Below, piece by piece: positions 32,865 to 40,616 of a stretch of 40,616 nt of DNA. This stretch comes from Calditrichia bacterium (GTDB lineage Bacteria > Calditrichota > Calditrichia > Calditrichales > Calditrichaceae), in NCBI GenBank assembly GCA_026983775.1, contig JALSTK010000139.1, forward strand, positions 1 to 40,616, read 5' to 3'. Every line of letters begins with the position of its first letter. The stretch's first letter is position 1. The notes under the pieces are model-generated. The model saw only the letters and a list, made by a program, of their open reading frames with translations. It ran no database searches and had not been told where the DNA came from. A program made the position numbers and the translations under genes.

Positions 32865-33479
32865 ATGGTAGAACTTTTTCTCGCCGGTGGAGCATTCATG
32901 TGGCCAATTCTTTTCTTGTTAGCTTTGGGTTTGGCATATGTAATAGAGCGCTTTTGGACACTCACCAGAGCCTCGGTGAACACCCGTAAATTTCTATCCC
33001 GACTGCATAATGCCCTTCAGGAAGGTGGAGTGGAAGCTGCAGCAGAAGAATGTGAAAAAACGCCGGGTCCCGTGGCATCCATTTTGCATGCCGGATTGTC
33101 CCGTGCCAATAAAGGCTTGGATCATGTTGAAAAAGCAATTTCCAATGCCGGTTCAATTGAAATGGCTTTTCTGGAAAAGGGTATGATTGTTCTTTCAACC
33201 GTAATCGTTTTGGCACCGATGTTAGGATTTACTGGAACGGTTTCCGGTATGGTAAGGGCGTTTGATTCGATTAAAAAAGCAAACGATATCTCACCTGCCG
33301 TAGTTGCCGGTGGTATTTCGGAAGCTTTGTTGACCACCCTGTTCGGGTTAATTGTAGCAATGACGATTCAGATTTTCTATAACTATTTTACTTCCAAAAT
33401 CGACAAACTGATTATTGATATGGAAGAAAGTTCAATAGAATTAATGGATGCTCTTGTCGAGCTGCAGGAAAAGAAATAA
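32865..33479 (+). CDS. exbB: ExbB/TolQ/MotA-family proton channel subunit
   Basis: 204 residues with three transmembrane segments (about 8-26, 100-125, 148-170) and the conserved late region FTGTVSGMVRAFDSIKKANDISPAVVAGGISEALLTTLFGLIVAM that lines the proton path. It forms a pentamer around ExbD helices and drives TonB (or Tol) from the proton gradient. The following exbD-exbD-tonB genes make the TonB role most likely. ATG 32865 follows AAAGGAG. Confidence 0.9.
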   Translation: MVELFLAGGAFMWPILFLLALGLAYVIERFWTLTRASVNTRKFLSRLHNALQEGGVEAAAEECEKTPGPVASILHAGLSRANKGLDHVEKAISNAGSIEMAFLEKGMIVLSTVIVLAPMLGFTGTVSGMVRAFDSIKKANDISPAVVAGGISEALLTTLFGLIVAMTIQIFYNYFTSKIDKLIIDMEESSIELMDALVELQEKK

Positions 33480-33504
33480 CATCTGACGGTGAAAGAGGGT
33501 AGCT

Positions 33505-33912
33505 ATGCTATTAGGCAAAAAACGTGATCGGGAAGTGGAAATCCCATCAGCTTCACTATCGGATATTGTATTTTTGTTATTGATCTTTTTCCTGGTAACC
33601 ACATCGATCGATACGGAAAAGGGGTTAGACTTGGTATTGCCCCCGCCCGGACACCAGGAAATTAAAATTCCAAAAAAGAATATTACCAACTTGCTGATCA
33701 ATTCTGCAGGTCAGGTACTTCTCGACGGTGAGCAGATTGAGATTCCGGAAATCTCGAGAATAATAAAAGAAAAATTATTTGAAAACGAGCTCCTAATTGT
33801 CTCTGTGAAAACCGATAAAGAGACCAAATACGAAACCTATGTTAAGGTTATCGATCAATTGAAAAAAGCAGAGGCCAAACGTATTTCACTGGCAGAACCT
33901 GAAGAGGATTAA
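33505..33912 (+). CDS. exbD: ExbD/TolR-family protein, first copy
   Basis: 135 residues: a short cytoplasmic start, one transmembrane helix (about 17-36, SLSDIVFLLLIFFLVTTSI) carrying the essential membrane aspartate (ASLSDIVF), and a periplasmic domain. It pairs with ExbB to couple proton flow to TonB. RBS GAGGGTAG before ATG 33505. Sixteen bases separate it from the second copy. Confidence 0.9.
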   Translation: MLLGKKRDREVEIPSASLSDIVFLLLIFFLVTTSIDTEKGLDLVLPPPGHQEIKIPKKNITNLLINSAGQVLLDGEQIEIPEISRIIKEKLFENELLIVSVKTDKETKYETYVKVIDQLKKAEAKRISLAEPEED

Positions 33913-33927
33913 AGCGGAGACCATTGC

Positions 33928-34347
33928 ATGGAATTTAAAAGAAAAAGTAAAATAAATGTGTCTATCCCAACAGCCTCTATGCCGGATATTATTTTTATGT
34001 TGCTCATTTTTTTCATGGTAGCCACGGTTATCCGCCAGTACTCGGGATTGAAAGTGAAATTACCGGAAGCGGAAAAAATTCAGAAAATTCCCGGGTCCAA
34101 GCGTCATGTGGTTACAATCTGGGCAGATAAAAATGATGTAGTGGTTTGTGATGATATTCGTGTAAAGAAAATTACGGATTTACGGAATATTGTTTATCAG
34201 AAACTGGTGAGGGATCCACAGATTCAAATCGCATTAAAAATAGATAAGCGAGACAATATGGGCTTTGTAAATAAAATCCACCAGGAATTGCGGAAAGCAA
34301 GTGCTTTAAAAGTACATTATTTCGCAGTACCGGGAGGTGAGTACTAA
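33928..34347 (+). CDS. exbD: ExbD/TolR-family protein, second copy
   Basis: 139 residues with the same plan as the preceding protein: IPTASMPDIIFMLLIFFMVATVI is the membrane helix with its aspartate (MPDIIF), followed by a periplasmic domain. The sequence differs strongly from the first copy outside the helix, so this is an old duplication, and the pair may form a mixed ExbD dimer. It ends in TAATG, sharing one base with tonB. Confidence 0.9.
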   Translation: MEFKRKSKINVSIPTASMPDIIFMLLIFFMVATVIRQYSGLKVKLPEAEKIQKIPGSKRHVVTIWADKNDVVVCDDIRVKKITDLRNIVYQKLVRDPQIQIALKIDKRDNMGFVNKIHQELRKASALKVHYFAVPGGEY

Positions 34348-34976
34348 TGAAATCTTTAGTAAAAAAGCCTGAAGCGGACCTGCGGCTGAAATCCCGCAAG
34401 TTCATGGAAGTGAGCACCATTATCGCCCTGCTGTTTCTGATTGTAATGTTTTTCTCCTTTAAACAGTTCAAGACTTCTGTAAAATTACCGGAACGTCCGG
34501 ATATTACAATCGAGACCATTGAAATTCCACAAACACAGCAGATTCAGAAACCACCGCCTCCATCCAGACCCTCTATTCCGGTCGAATCGGATGACGAAGA
34601 TATCCTGGATGATGTGACCATCGATGAAACCGATGTCAATCTTCAGCCGGCAAATGAATTACCGCCACCGCCTCCACCCGCAGAAGATGAAGTCTTCGAG
34701 TTCTTCGCCGTTTCGCAAAAACCGGTCTTGGTTCATAAAGAAAAACCGATTTATCCGGATCTGGCCAGGAAAGCGGGTATTGAGGGCACGGTGGTTGTAA
34801 CCGTTACGATTGGGAAAACAGGAAAAGTGGAGAATGCTCATATTTTCAAATCGATCCCTATGCTGGATGAAGCCGCATTGGCCGCAGCTAAAAAGTGCAC
34901 ATTTAAACCGGCCAAGCAACGGGATAAATTTGTTAAAGTTAAAATGAATATTCCATTTAAATTTAAGCTTAAATAA
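34347..34976 (+). CDS. tonB: TonB-family energy transducer
   Basis: 209 residues. A cytoplasmic start, one membrane helix (about 22-40: VSTIIALLFLIVMFFSF), a proline-rich periplasmic spacer (QKPPPPSRP, later LPPPPPPAEDEV) and a C-terminal TonB domain (PIYPDLARKAGIEGTVVVTVTIGKTGKVENAHIFKS...FKPAKQRDKFVKVKMNIPFKF). It transmits ExbBD motion to TonB-dependent outer-membrane receptors; no receptor gene is in the window. Overlaps the second exbD by one base and ends before a terminator. Confidence 0.92.
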   Translation: MKSLVKKPEADLRLKSRKFMEVSTIIALLFLIVMFFSFKQFKTSVKLPERPDITIETIEIPQTQQIQKPPPPSRPSIPVESDDEDILDDVTIDETDVNLQPANELPPPPPPAEDEVFEFFAVSQKPVLVHKEKPIYPDLARKAGIEGTVVVTVTIGKTGKVENAHIFKSIPMLDEAALAAAKKCTFKPAKQRDKFVKVKMNIPFKFKLK

Positions 34977-34991
34977 TATTACGACCTTGAA

Positions 34992-35021
34992 AAGACAGCT
35001 CATGCAGGCTGTCTTTTTTTT
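34992..35021 (+). terminator. Terminator of the exbB-tonB operon
   Basis: AAGACAGC (34992-34999) pairs with GCTGTCTT (35008-35015) over an eight-base loop, followed directly by a T-rich run (T6 with further T's). Confidence 0.85.
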
Positions 35022-35083
35022 CTTCCTTGTTAAACGGATTTCGCTTCCTGTACTTAGGATTACTGGCAACGAATTGGAATAGC

Positions 35084-35962
35084 ATGACATCGTATCAGTT
35101 TATCATTAATCCTGTCTCCGGTCAAAGGCATACTCCCCGAAAAATTATCTCCCGTATTCAAGAGAAATTTCAGCGCGAAAAACAGCTTTCCTATGATATT
35201 GTTCTTACCGAATACGCCGGACATGCCCATCAAATAGCGCTTGAAGCGGTCGAAAAGGGTATCGATATTGTGGTTGCGGTCGGCGGAGACGGCACCATGA
35301 ATGAAGTGGCCGGTGCCTTGTTGTATTCGAAAAGTGCCCTGGGCCTCATCCCCCACGGTTCAGGAAACGGCCTGGCCCGTTCCATGGGGATCCCCCTGCG
35401 ATTGGATGCTGCCATCGAACACCTCTTAAATCCTCATCTGGTTATCAGTGATGCCGGGAAAATAAATGAATACAACTTTTTTGTTTCTACCGGAATCGGA
35501 TTCGACGCTCATATCGGTGCCAAATTTCAAAATTTCGGCATAAGGGGACCCATACCTTATTTCTATATCGGTTTCAAAGAATATTTCAATTATGAATACG
35601 AGGCCTTTGATCTTTCCTATAACGGCCACTCGATCCGCATAAAGCCCTTGTTGATTACCATTGCCAATACCAAACAGTATGGCAACGGGGCAATTATTGC
35701 CCCCCGGGCCGAAGTGGATGACGGAAAACTGGATCTCTGTTATATCGATCCCATTAAATTCCACCGGGATATCTTCCGGGTACCCAAATTATTCACCGGT
35801 AAAATAGAAACCGTACCCTTGTACCATCATGAATTTATCAAAGAAGTTACGATCCGACGTACGAAAGAGGAAGGATACTTTCATACGGACGGTGAGCCGC
35901 GTCTGGGACCCAGGGAATTAAAAGTAAATGTATTGCCCAAAGCATTACGTATTGTGATTTAA
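35084..35962 (+). CDS. Diacylglycerol kinase-like (YegS/DagK) lipid kinase
   Basis: 292 residues. The DAGK catalytic fold is clear: INPVSGQRHTP at the start, VVAVGGDGTMNEVAGALL (nucleotide loop GGDGT), LGLIPHGSGNGLARSMGIP and later DDGKLDLCYIDP. It phosphorylates a lipid alcohol such as diacylglycerol or sphingosine-like bases; the substrate cannot be told. The frame reaches upstream to 35027, but that lies at the terminator of the previous operon. ATG 35084 gives the standard N terminus (MTSYQFIINPVSG). A thioesterase gene follows 14 bases later, suggesting a small lipid-related operon. Confidence 0.85.
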   Translation: MTSYQFIINPVSGQRHTPRKIISRIQEKFQREKQLSYDIVLTEYAGHAHQIALEAVEKGIDIVVAVGGDGTMNEVAGALLYSKSALGLIPHGSGNGLARSMGIPLRLDAAIEHLLNPHLVISDAGKINEYNFFVSTGIGFDAHIGAKFQNFGIRGPIPYFYIGFKEYFNYEYEAFDLSYNGHSIRIKPLLITIANTKQYGNGAIIAPRAEVDDGKLDLCYIDPIKFHRDIFRVPKLFTGKIETVPLYHHEFIKEVTIRRTKEEGYFHTDGEPRLGPRELKVNVLPKALRIVI

Positions 35963-35976
35963 AAAGGATGTGAGTA

Positions 35977-36411
35977 ATGATACGCTTTGAAACAGAGCTA
36001 ATCGCTCGTTCATACGAGTGTGACCTCTATGGCCATGTTAACAACGCAACTTACCTGAATTATTGTGAAGCGGCAAGGGTGGAATTTCTTCATGAACTGG
36101 GCTTCTCGCTTCAGGATTTGAAGAAACTGGGGTTTCTATTGCCCATTGTACGCATCGAAATTAATTATAAAAAATCGGTCTATGCCGGTGATCATTTGCG
36201 CGTCAGTGTGGAATGGCTGGAAATCGGTCGTAGTTCATCCCGTTTCAGACAAGAAGTCATCAAAAACGGCGGGGAAGTTGCCGCCGAGGTTTATGTAACT
36301 TGGATTGTCTCCGATTTAAGGGGAAAACCCATATCTCTGCCCAAAACATTATTGCAGGCCGTTGAAGCAAAGTATAAGGAATTACCTCCCAAAGCGCATC
36401 ATAAGATATAA
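35977..36411 (+). CDS. Acyl-CoA thioesterase, hot-dog fold (YbgC/FadM-like)
   Basis: 144 residues, a single 4HBT hot-dog domain. The catalytic segment is typical: [33 protein letters not shown] (D16 and the following GHVNNATY), then [24 protein letters not shown]. It should hydrolyse acyl-CoA or hydroxybenzoyl-CoA-type thioesters in the cytoplasm; chain length is unknown. RBS AAAAGGATG before ATG 35977. Its end overlaps the 3' end of convergent hslU by 13 bases. Confidence 0.87.
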   Translation: MIRFETELIARSYECDLYGHVNNATYLNYCEAARVEFLHELGFSLQDLKKLGFLLPIVRIEINYKKSVYAGDHLRVSVEWLEIGRSSSRFRQEVIKNGGEVAAEVYVTWIVSDLRGKPISLPKTLLQAVEAKYKELPPKAHHKI

Positions 36412-37763
36412 CGGCTCAGGTCCTCATCTTCGACCACCGATTGCAGCATATTTTGGACTTCTTTTTTGTCAATGCCGACCTTTTCGATCTTCTTTTCCGG
36501 AATATCAAATAAGATTTCTTCCAACAGAGTGGACATGATGGTATGCAGACGTCGGGCACCGATATTTTCTGTGCGCGAATTCACCAGGAAAGCGATTCGT
36601 GCGATTTCGCGGATGGCGCCGTTGGTAAAGGTCAGTTTTACACCTTCCGTTTCCAGCATAGCCTGGTATTGGGCAATCAGGGCATTTTTCGGTTCGGTGA
36701 GAATACGGACAAAATCATCTTCGGTCAGGCTGTCCAGTTCAACGCGGATAGGGAATCGTCCCTGCAGCTCGGGAATTAAATCCGACGGTTTACTGACATG
36801 AAAAGCACCGGAGGCGATGAATAGAATATGATCGGTTTTGACCATTCCGTACTTGGTAACCACGGAGGTCCCTTCGACCACGGGCAGAAGATCCCGCTGG
36901 ACGCCTTCGCGGGAAACATCCGGCCCCTGTTTGCTGCCCGGGCCGGCAATCTTATCGATCTCATCGAGGAAGACAATTCCGGAATTCTGAACGCGATGAA
37001 TTGCTATGCGGACCACTTCTTCCATATCAATTAACTTTTGAGCTTCCTGCTGGGTAAATATCTTCATCGCTTCGGAAACGGTTGTCTTCCGCTTTTTTAC
37101 TTTTTTCGGCATCATTCCGCCGAAGATTTCCTGTATATTCAAACCCATTTCTTCAATCCCGAGCGGCGAAAAAATCTGCATCATGGGCATATTATCGGCT
37201 GGAACATCGACTTCGATCTGACGGTTATTCAATTCACCGTCGATTAGTTGTTTCCTCAGCTTCTCTCTTGTGCGTTGATGCCTTAATTCCAGTGAATCTT
37301 GTTCATTCATCTCACCCACAGGTTTAGGTTTGTGAGAAGAGAGAGGAGGCAAAAGGGTATCGAGCATACGGTCGATGGCATGTTCATGAGCTTTCTTTTC
37401 GACAGCCAGGGTTTTCTCTTCCCGCACCATCTGCACTCCGATTTCCAACAGATCGCGGATAATCGCTTCCACATCGCGGCCCACATAACCGACTTCTGTG
37501 AATTTGGAAGCTTCGACCTTTACAAAGGGCGCTTTTGAAAGTTTTGCCAGACGTCGGGATATTTCGGTTTTTCCCACACCGGTGGGACCGATTAGAATAA
37601 TGTTGTTGGGCATGATCTCTTCGCGTAATTCGGGACGAACCTGCTGTCGCCTCCAGCGGTTACGCAAAGCGATAGCGACCATCCGTTTGGCCCGGTCCTG
37701 ACCTATGATATATTTATCTAATTCTCTGACGATTTGATGCGGTGTGAGTTGCTCTATTTCCAT
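36399..37763 (-). CDS. hslU: ATP-dependent protease ATPase subunit HslU
   Basis: 454-residue AAA+ unfoldase of the HslVU protease. Walker A is GPTGVGKTE (59-67) and Walker B FLDEIDKI. The inserted I domain (about 110-230) and the substrate-pore motif GYVGRD are present. The C-terminal tail [10 protein letters not shown] docks into HslV. It unfolds proteins and feeds them to HslV in the cytoplasm. ATG 37763 follows the hslV stop by 19 bases, so the two are cotranscribed. Length is typical. Confidence 0.97.
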   Translation of the reverse strand: MEIEQLTPHQIVRELDKYIIGQDRAKRMVAIALRNRWRRQQVRPELREEIMPNNIILIGPTGVGKTEISRRLAKLSKAPFVKVEASKFTEVGYVGRDVEAIIRDLLEIGVQMVREEKTLAVEKKAHEHAIDRMLDTLLPPLSSHKPKPVGEMNEQDSLELRHQRTREKLRKQLIDGELNNRQIEVDVPADNMPMMQIFSPLGIEEMGLNIQEIFGGMMPKKVKKRKTTVSEAMKIFTQQEAQKLIDMEEVVRIAIHRVQNSGIVFLDEIDKIAGPGSKQGPDVSREGVQRDLLPVVEGTSVVTKYGMVKTDHILFIASGAFHVSKPSDLIPELQGRFPIRVELDSLTEDDFVRILTEPKNALIAQYQAMLETEGVKLTFTNGAIREIARIAFLVNSRTENIGARRLHTIMSTLLEEILFDIPEKKIEKVGIDKKEVQNMLQSVVEDEDLSRYIL

Positions 37764-37782
37764 TGGATAAAAGACTCCTGCT

Positions 37783-38331
37783 TTAAAGAATTTCGACGCT
37801 TATATTATTATTGGTATATATACAAATATCCGAGGCAATACGCAGTGCCTCCCGGGCAATTCCTTCCGCGTCGAGATCGGAATATTTAACGAGACTTCGG
37901 GCTGCAGCCAGGGCATAGGGTCCGCCGGAACCGATAGCGGCAATTCCATCATCCGGTTCGATAATGTCGCCCGTACCGGAGATAATGAAGGTATAATCCT
38001 TATCGAGTACGGCCAACAGGGCTTCCAAACGGCGCAGGTAACGATCCGACCGCCAGTCTTTGGCCAATTCCACGGAGGCCCGCGGTAAATTTCCCGAATA
38101 GCGCTCCAGCTTTTCTTCGAAGCGTTCGAACAGGGTAAAGGCATCGGCAGCGGCCCCGGCAAACCCGGCGATTATTTTCTGATTGTACAAACGTCTTAAT
38201 TTAACGGCGGAATGTTTCATAACCGTGTTGCCCATAGTTACCTGACCATCTCCGGCCAGAGCGACTTTTCCTTTGTGCCGGATTCCCAGGATGGTAGTCG
38301 CGTAAATTTTTTGTTGCAATTGATGTTCCAT
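37783..38331 (-). CDS. hslV: ATP-dependent protease peptidase subunit HslV
   Basis: 182 residues. The N-terminal nucleophile threonine is T12 in [25 protein letters not shown], so an 11-residue propeptide ([11 protein letters not shown]) must be removed, longer than the single Met of E. coli. The proteasome-beta fold continues with [30 protein letters not shown] and [19 protein letters not shown]. It forms the twelve-subunit chamber used by HslU. ATG 38331 is the only start that keeps the family leader; a later start would have to fall at T12 itself. Confidence 0.97.
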   Translation of the reverse strand: MEHQLQQKIYATTILGIRHKGKVALAGDGQVTMGNTVMKHSAVKLRRLYNQKIIAGFAGAAADAFTLFERFEEKLERYSGNLPRASVELAKDWRSDRYLRRLEALLAVLDKDYTFIISGTGDIIEPDDGIAAIGSGGPYALAAARSLVKYSDLDAEGIAREALRIASDICIYTNNNISVEIL

Positions 38332-38416
38332 TGAATTTCCTGCTGTTAAATGTTAAAAATCTTTAACGTAACCTTAGCGGATTTGTTTCAAAACGAAAAA
38401 ATAAAGGTTGTGCATT

Positions 38417-39883
38417 TCAAATACCCCGACGCAGCCGGGCAACGGGGATACCTAATTGTTCCCGGTATTTGGCTACCGTGCGGCGGGCAATGGGAAGATT
38501 CTCTTTTTTAAGAATATGGGCAATCTTTTCATCGCTCAACGGCTTTTTGTGGTCTTCTTCAGCGATTATTTCTTCGATCCGTTTTTTTATCAGGCGGGTG
38601 GCAATTTCTTCGCCCTCCTCATTCTCGATCCGCTCATTGAAAAAATATTTTAGTTCGAATACTCCATAATCGGTTTGGACAAATTTCCCGTTGGCCACCC
38701 GGCTTACCGTGGAAATATCCATGCCGATCATATCGGCAATCTCACGCATGATGAGCGGTTTAATGTGTTCCGGCCCTTTGTCGAAGAATTCCTTCTGCTT
38801 TTCAACGATGGCCTCCATCACTTTAAGCATGGTCATTTTTCTCTGGTAGATGGAGGTAATGAACCAACGGGCCGATTCGACTTTTTTTCGAATATATTGA
38901 CGGGTTTCCTTATTCGTGTTTTTTTTATCGAGTAACATCTTTTTATAAGTATTGGAAATACGCAAAGGAGGTACATTCCAGTCGTTCAAAGAGATAACAA
39001 ATTTATCGTCCACCTTTTCTACAATAAAATCGGGGATTACATAGTTGCTGCGCGGTTCAAAAAGATCCTGTCCCGGTTTCGGATTAAGCTTTACAATTTC
39101 ATCCATTGCCTTCTGTAATTCCTGTTCCGATATTCTAAGCTGCTCCAGAATATTTTGAAAGCGACGGTTCTTGAAATCATCGAAATGATCTTTTATGATA
39201 CGATAGGCCAGGCTGTCGGTTTTATTGTATTCCTCCAATTGAACCAGTAAACATTCCCTTAAATCCCGGCTGCCGACTCCGCTCGGATCCAGATGCTGAA
39301 TTTTCTTCAGAATTTTTTCCACGGTCTCGACATCGGTCTCGAAATTCAGAGCCACGGTCTCCAAGTTCAGCTGTGAATCGAGGTATCCGTTATTGCGAAT
39401 ATTCCAGATCAGGTATTCCCCGATGGCCATTTCCTGCTCGGAAAGCGCAAGGGTGTTTAATTGTTCGATCAGATGTTCGGGTAAGGATTTACCGGCTACT
39501 TCGGGACGTTCGTAGTCTTCGCGATTCTTATCCTTGGGAAGGCGTATTTCGTAAGAATCTTCATCATTCAGCAGGTTCTCGAGGTCCGTGTCTTCCTGGG
39601 CCTTATCCAGTTCCTCTTTGTCGTATTCTTCATTATCCTTGCCGTTATCCACGAGTTCCAGATCCTTCTGGACTTCTTCTATTTCCTCTTCGCTGGCTTC
39701 AATCTCGGTGGTTTCTTCATCTATCTCTTCTTCCTGACCCTCCTCCAGCACGGGGTTCATTTCGAGTTCGCTCTTAATCTTTTGTTCGAGGCTTAATAGC
39801 GGTAGTTGCAGCAAAGTCGAGAGCAGAATCTGTTGTGGAGTCAGTCGCTGTTCTAATCGTAAATTCTGAGACAAGCTAATCAT
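38417..39883 (-). CDS. rpoN: RNA polymerase sigma-54 factor
   Basis: 488 residues. Region I is a glutamine/leucine-rich activator-contact segment (ISLSQNLRLEQRLTPQQILLSTLLQLPLLSLEQKI). Region II is a long, very acidic linker (about residues 46-111). Region III includes the core-binding domain, the HTH (MREIADMIGMDISTVSRVANGKFVQT) and the RpoN box ARRTVAKYREQLGIP near the C terminus. It directs RNA polymerase to -24/-12 promoters that need AAA+ activators. The next gene, hslV, starts 85 bases downstream, so rpoN-hslV-hslU may form one transcript. Confidence 0.97.
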   Translation of the reverse strand: MISLSQNLRLEQRLTPQQILLSTLLQLPLLSLEQKIKSELEMNPVLEEGQEEEIDEETTEIEASEEEIEEVQKDLELVDNGKDNEEYDKEELDKAQEDTDLENLLNDEDSYEIRLPKDKNREDYERPEVAGKSLPEHLIEQLNTLALSEQEMAIGEYLIWNIRNNGYLDSQLNLETVALNFETDVETVEKILKKIQHLDPSGVGSRDLRECLLVQLEEYNKTDSLAYRIIKDHFDDFKNRRFQNILEQLRISEQELQKAMDEIVKLNPKPGQDLFEPRSNYVIPDFIVEKVDDKFVISLNDWNVPPLRISNTYKKMLLDKKNTNKETRQYIRKKVESARWFITSIYQRKMTMLKVMEAIVEKQKEFFDKGPEHIKPLIMREIADMIGMDISTVSRVANGKFVQTDYGVFELKYFFNERIENEEGEEIATRLIKKRIEEIIAEEDHKKPLSDEKIAHILKKENLPIARRTVAKYREQLGIPVARLRRGI

Positions 39884-40051
39884 ACTATTCCAGTCTTTAT
39901 ACCCCTAAATGTAGAAAGCAAACCCTGCCGCTCCATAGAATGTTGCCTTAAAAATAAGGCCTTAAGGCTTATACAGATACGGCTGTAATTAAATTGGCAC
40001 AATTTATGTACGAAATTAGGCATTTTACCTGATTGAGTCAAGCAAAAGTAG

Positions 40052-40612
40052 TTAGTTCCACAGAGGATTGGCATAACAATAGATACAGCCGAAGGGGCAA
40101 GGCTGCTTCCGATAATCACCGATATCAACGGATTTGGTACAACCGCAGTCCTTGCGTGTAGGTGCTTTGGCCACGGAAACTTGTTTAGTCGGACTTAGAT
40201 GATTAAGTAGATTCCCGTCGATACAGTGTCCCTTTTCCACACCGGCAACCTGTAGTAAATGGTCATTACAACAGGAGAACAAACGAATCCCGTAAGCAGA
40301 AGCGACGGCCTGCATATCGGTAATGATGTTGAGTTGCTCGCTGCGGGTCGGTTCATATAAGCTATCCCCTGGAAATTTCGTTTTAAAACGGGTTAAAAAT
40401 TTACGATAGGGGAAAGCGAAACTGGTGTAACAACGCTTTACTCCCACCGTACCGATTTCCCGGCATAAAAATTCGAAATCACGGATATGGTGATTGGTCA
40501 CAAGGTTATTTCCTTCCCGCCAGTAGACCAACGGATCGTAACGCCAGATGATGCGCTGCGGGTCATACCGGTTCGCCAATTGTTGAAGCTGAGCAAGGGC
40601 CCGTACGTTTTT
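40052..40612 (-). CDS. DUF1848 protein (radical SAM-like), C-terminal part, 5' end off the window or broken
   Basis: The minus-strand frame covers 187 codons and ends PCPFGCIYCYANPLWN. It contains RIIWRYDPL, VKRCYTSFAFPYRKFLTRF and the DUF1848 ending RKDCGCTKSVDIGDYRKQPCPFGCIYCYAN, whose cysteines suggest an iron-sulfur site. Intact members have about 300 residues with a conserved N terminus (SxRTDIPxF-type) that is missing here. Reading back from LAQLQQLANRYDP, the frame meets TAA at 40615-40613, beside a run of seven A's at the edge, so either the gene is frameshifted there or the sequence has an indel. A TTG at 40579 could not give a full protein. Function unknown. Confidence 0.75.
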   Translation of the reverse strand, partial: KNVRALAQLQQLANRYDPQRIIWRYDPLVYWREGNNLVTNHHIRDFEFLCREIGTVGVKRCYTSFAFPYRKFLTRFKTKFPGDSLYEPTRSEQLNIITDMQAVASAYGIRLFSCCNDHLLQVAGVEKGHCIDGNLLNHLSPTKQVSVAKAPTRKDCGCTKSVDIGDYRKQPCPFGCIYCYANPLWN

Positions 40613-40616
40613 TTAC

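Noticed and set aside
36466-36801. Plus-strand open frames within hslU, hslV and rpoN
   Set aside because: They are antisense shadows of well-conserved minus-strand genes.
1-40616. CRISPR array, prophage or toxin-antitoxin module
   Set aside because: No regularly spaced repeats, cas genes, phage structural genes or convincing small paired genes were seen.

Overview
The window looks like chromosomal DNA from a member of the FCB superphylum, most probably a Calditrichota-type bacterium (inference). Two exported proteins end in the type IX secretion (T9SS/Por) C-terminal sorting domain with the typical 'QNYPNPF' entry motif. There is also an ExbB-ExbD-ExbD-TonB cluster, an HslVU protease, a sigma-54 gene and outer-membrane proteins, so the cell is Gram-negative. 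The phylum is not proven: T9SS domains of this type also occur in Ignavibacteria, Marinimicrobia and KSB1.

Layout. 1-2060 is a mobile-element graveyard: the 5' end of an IS3-type transposase gene, an ISL3-type transposase with two in-frame stops, and a truncated, frameshifted membrane sensor fragment. 2150-5960 is a complete riboflavin operon (ribD-ribE-ribBA-ribH) behind an FMN riboswitch and terminator. A convergent hemerythrin gene (5948-6451) and a T9SS-exported Asp-box/BNR protein (6669-7916) follow. 7990-11210 is an accessory island. It holds a 39-nt sequence repeated 36/39 on both sides of a cassette (8007 and 10792), an IS1380-type transposase remnant, a tandem pair of DUF2249-domain genes (the second fused to a substrate-binding-protein fold without signal peptide), a broken YwiC-like gene, and a roughly 240-nt segment that looks like a structured RNA ending in a terminator. 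tRNA-Asn(GTT) follows on the minus strand, with its own promoter and terminator.

11680-16861 (minus) is an export locus: a TetR-type regulator, an RND/MMPL transporter, an outer-membrane lipoprotein-sorting-like protein and a DUF1302-like beta-barrel. The same palindrome GTGAA-NN-TTCAC lies before tetR and before the transporter, which implies autoregulation and co-regulation. 17072-20326 encodes a 1084-residue protein made of two consecutive (leucine-rich repeat + Ig-like) units and a T9SS tail.

20758-24520 carries a phasin-like protein, an AarF/UbiB kinase, a DUF4404 protein and a glycosyltransferase. 24825-26258 (minus) is a radical SAM protein. 26565-32764 is a tightly spaced plus-strand run: peptidase-MA-like membrane protease, pyruvoyl arginine decarboxylase, agmatinase (together arginine to agmatine to putrescine), GH57 glucanotransferase and S41 protease. 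32865-34976 is the TonB energising complex. A lipid-kinase-like gene and a thioesterase lie next to a minus-strand housekeeping block of rpoN, hslV and hslU. A DUF1848 gene runs to the right edge.

The parts most worth following up are the accessory island at 8.0-11.2 kb (paired DUF2249 proteins and the orphan structured RNA candidate), the TetR-controlled export operon, and the duplicated LRR-Ig protein. I found no CRISPR array and no recognisable prophage.
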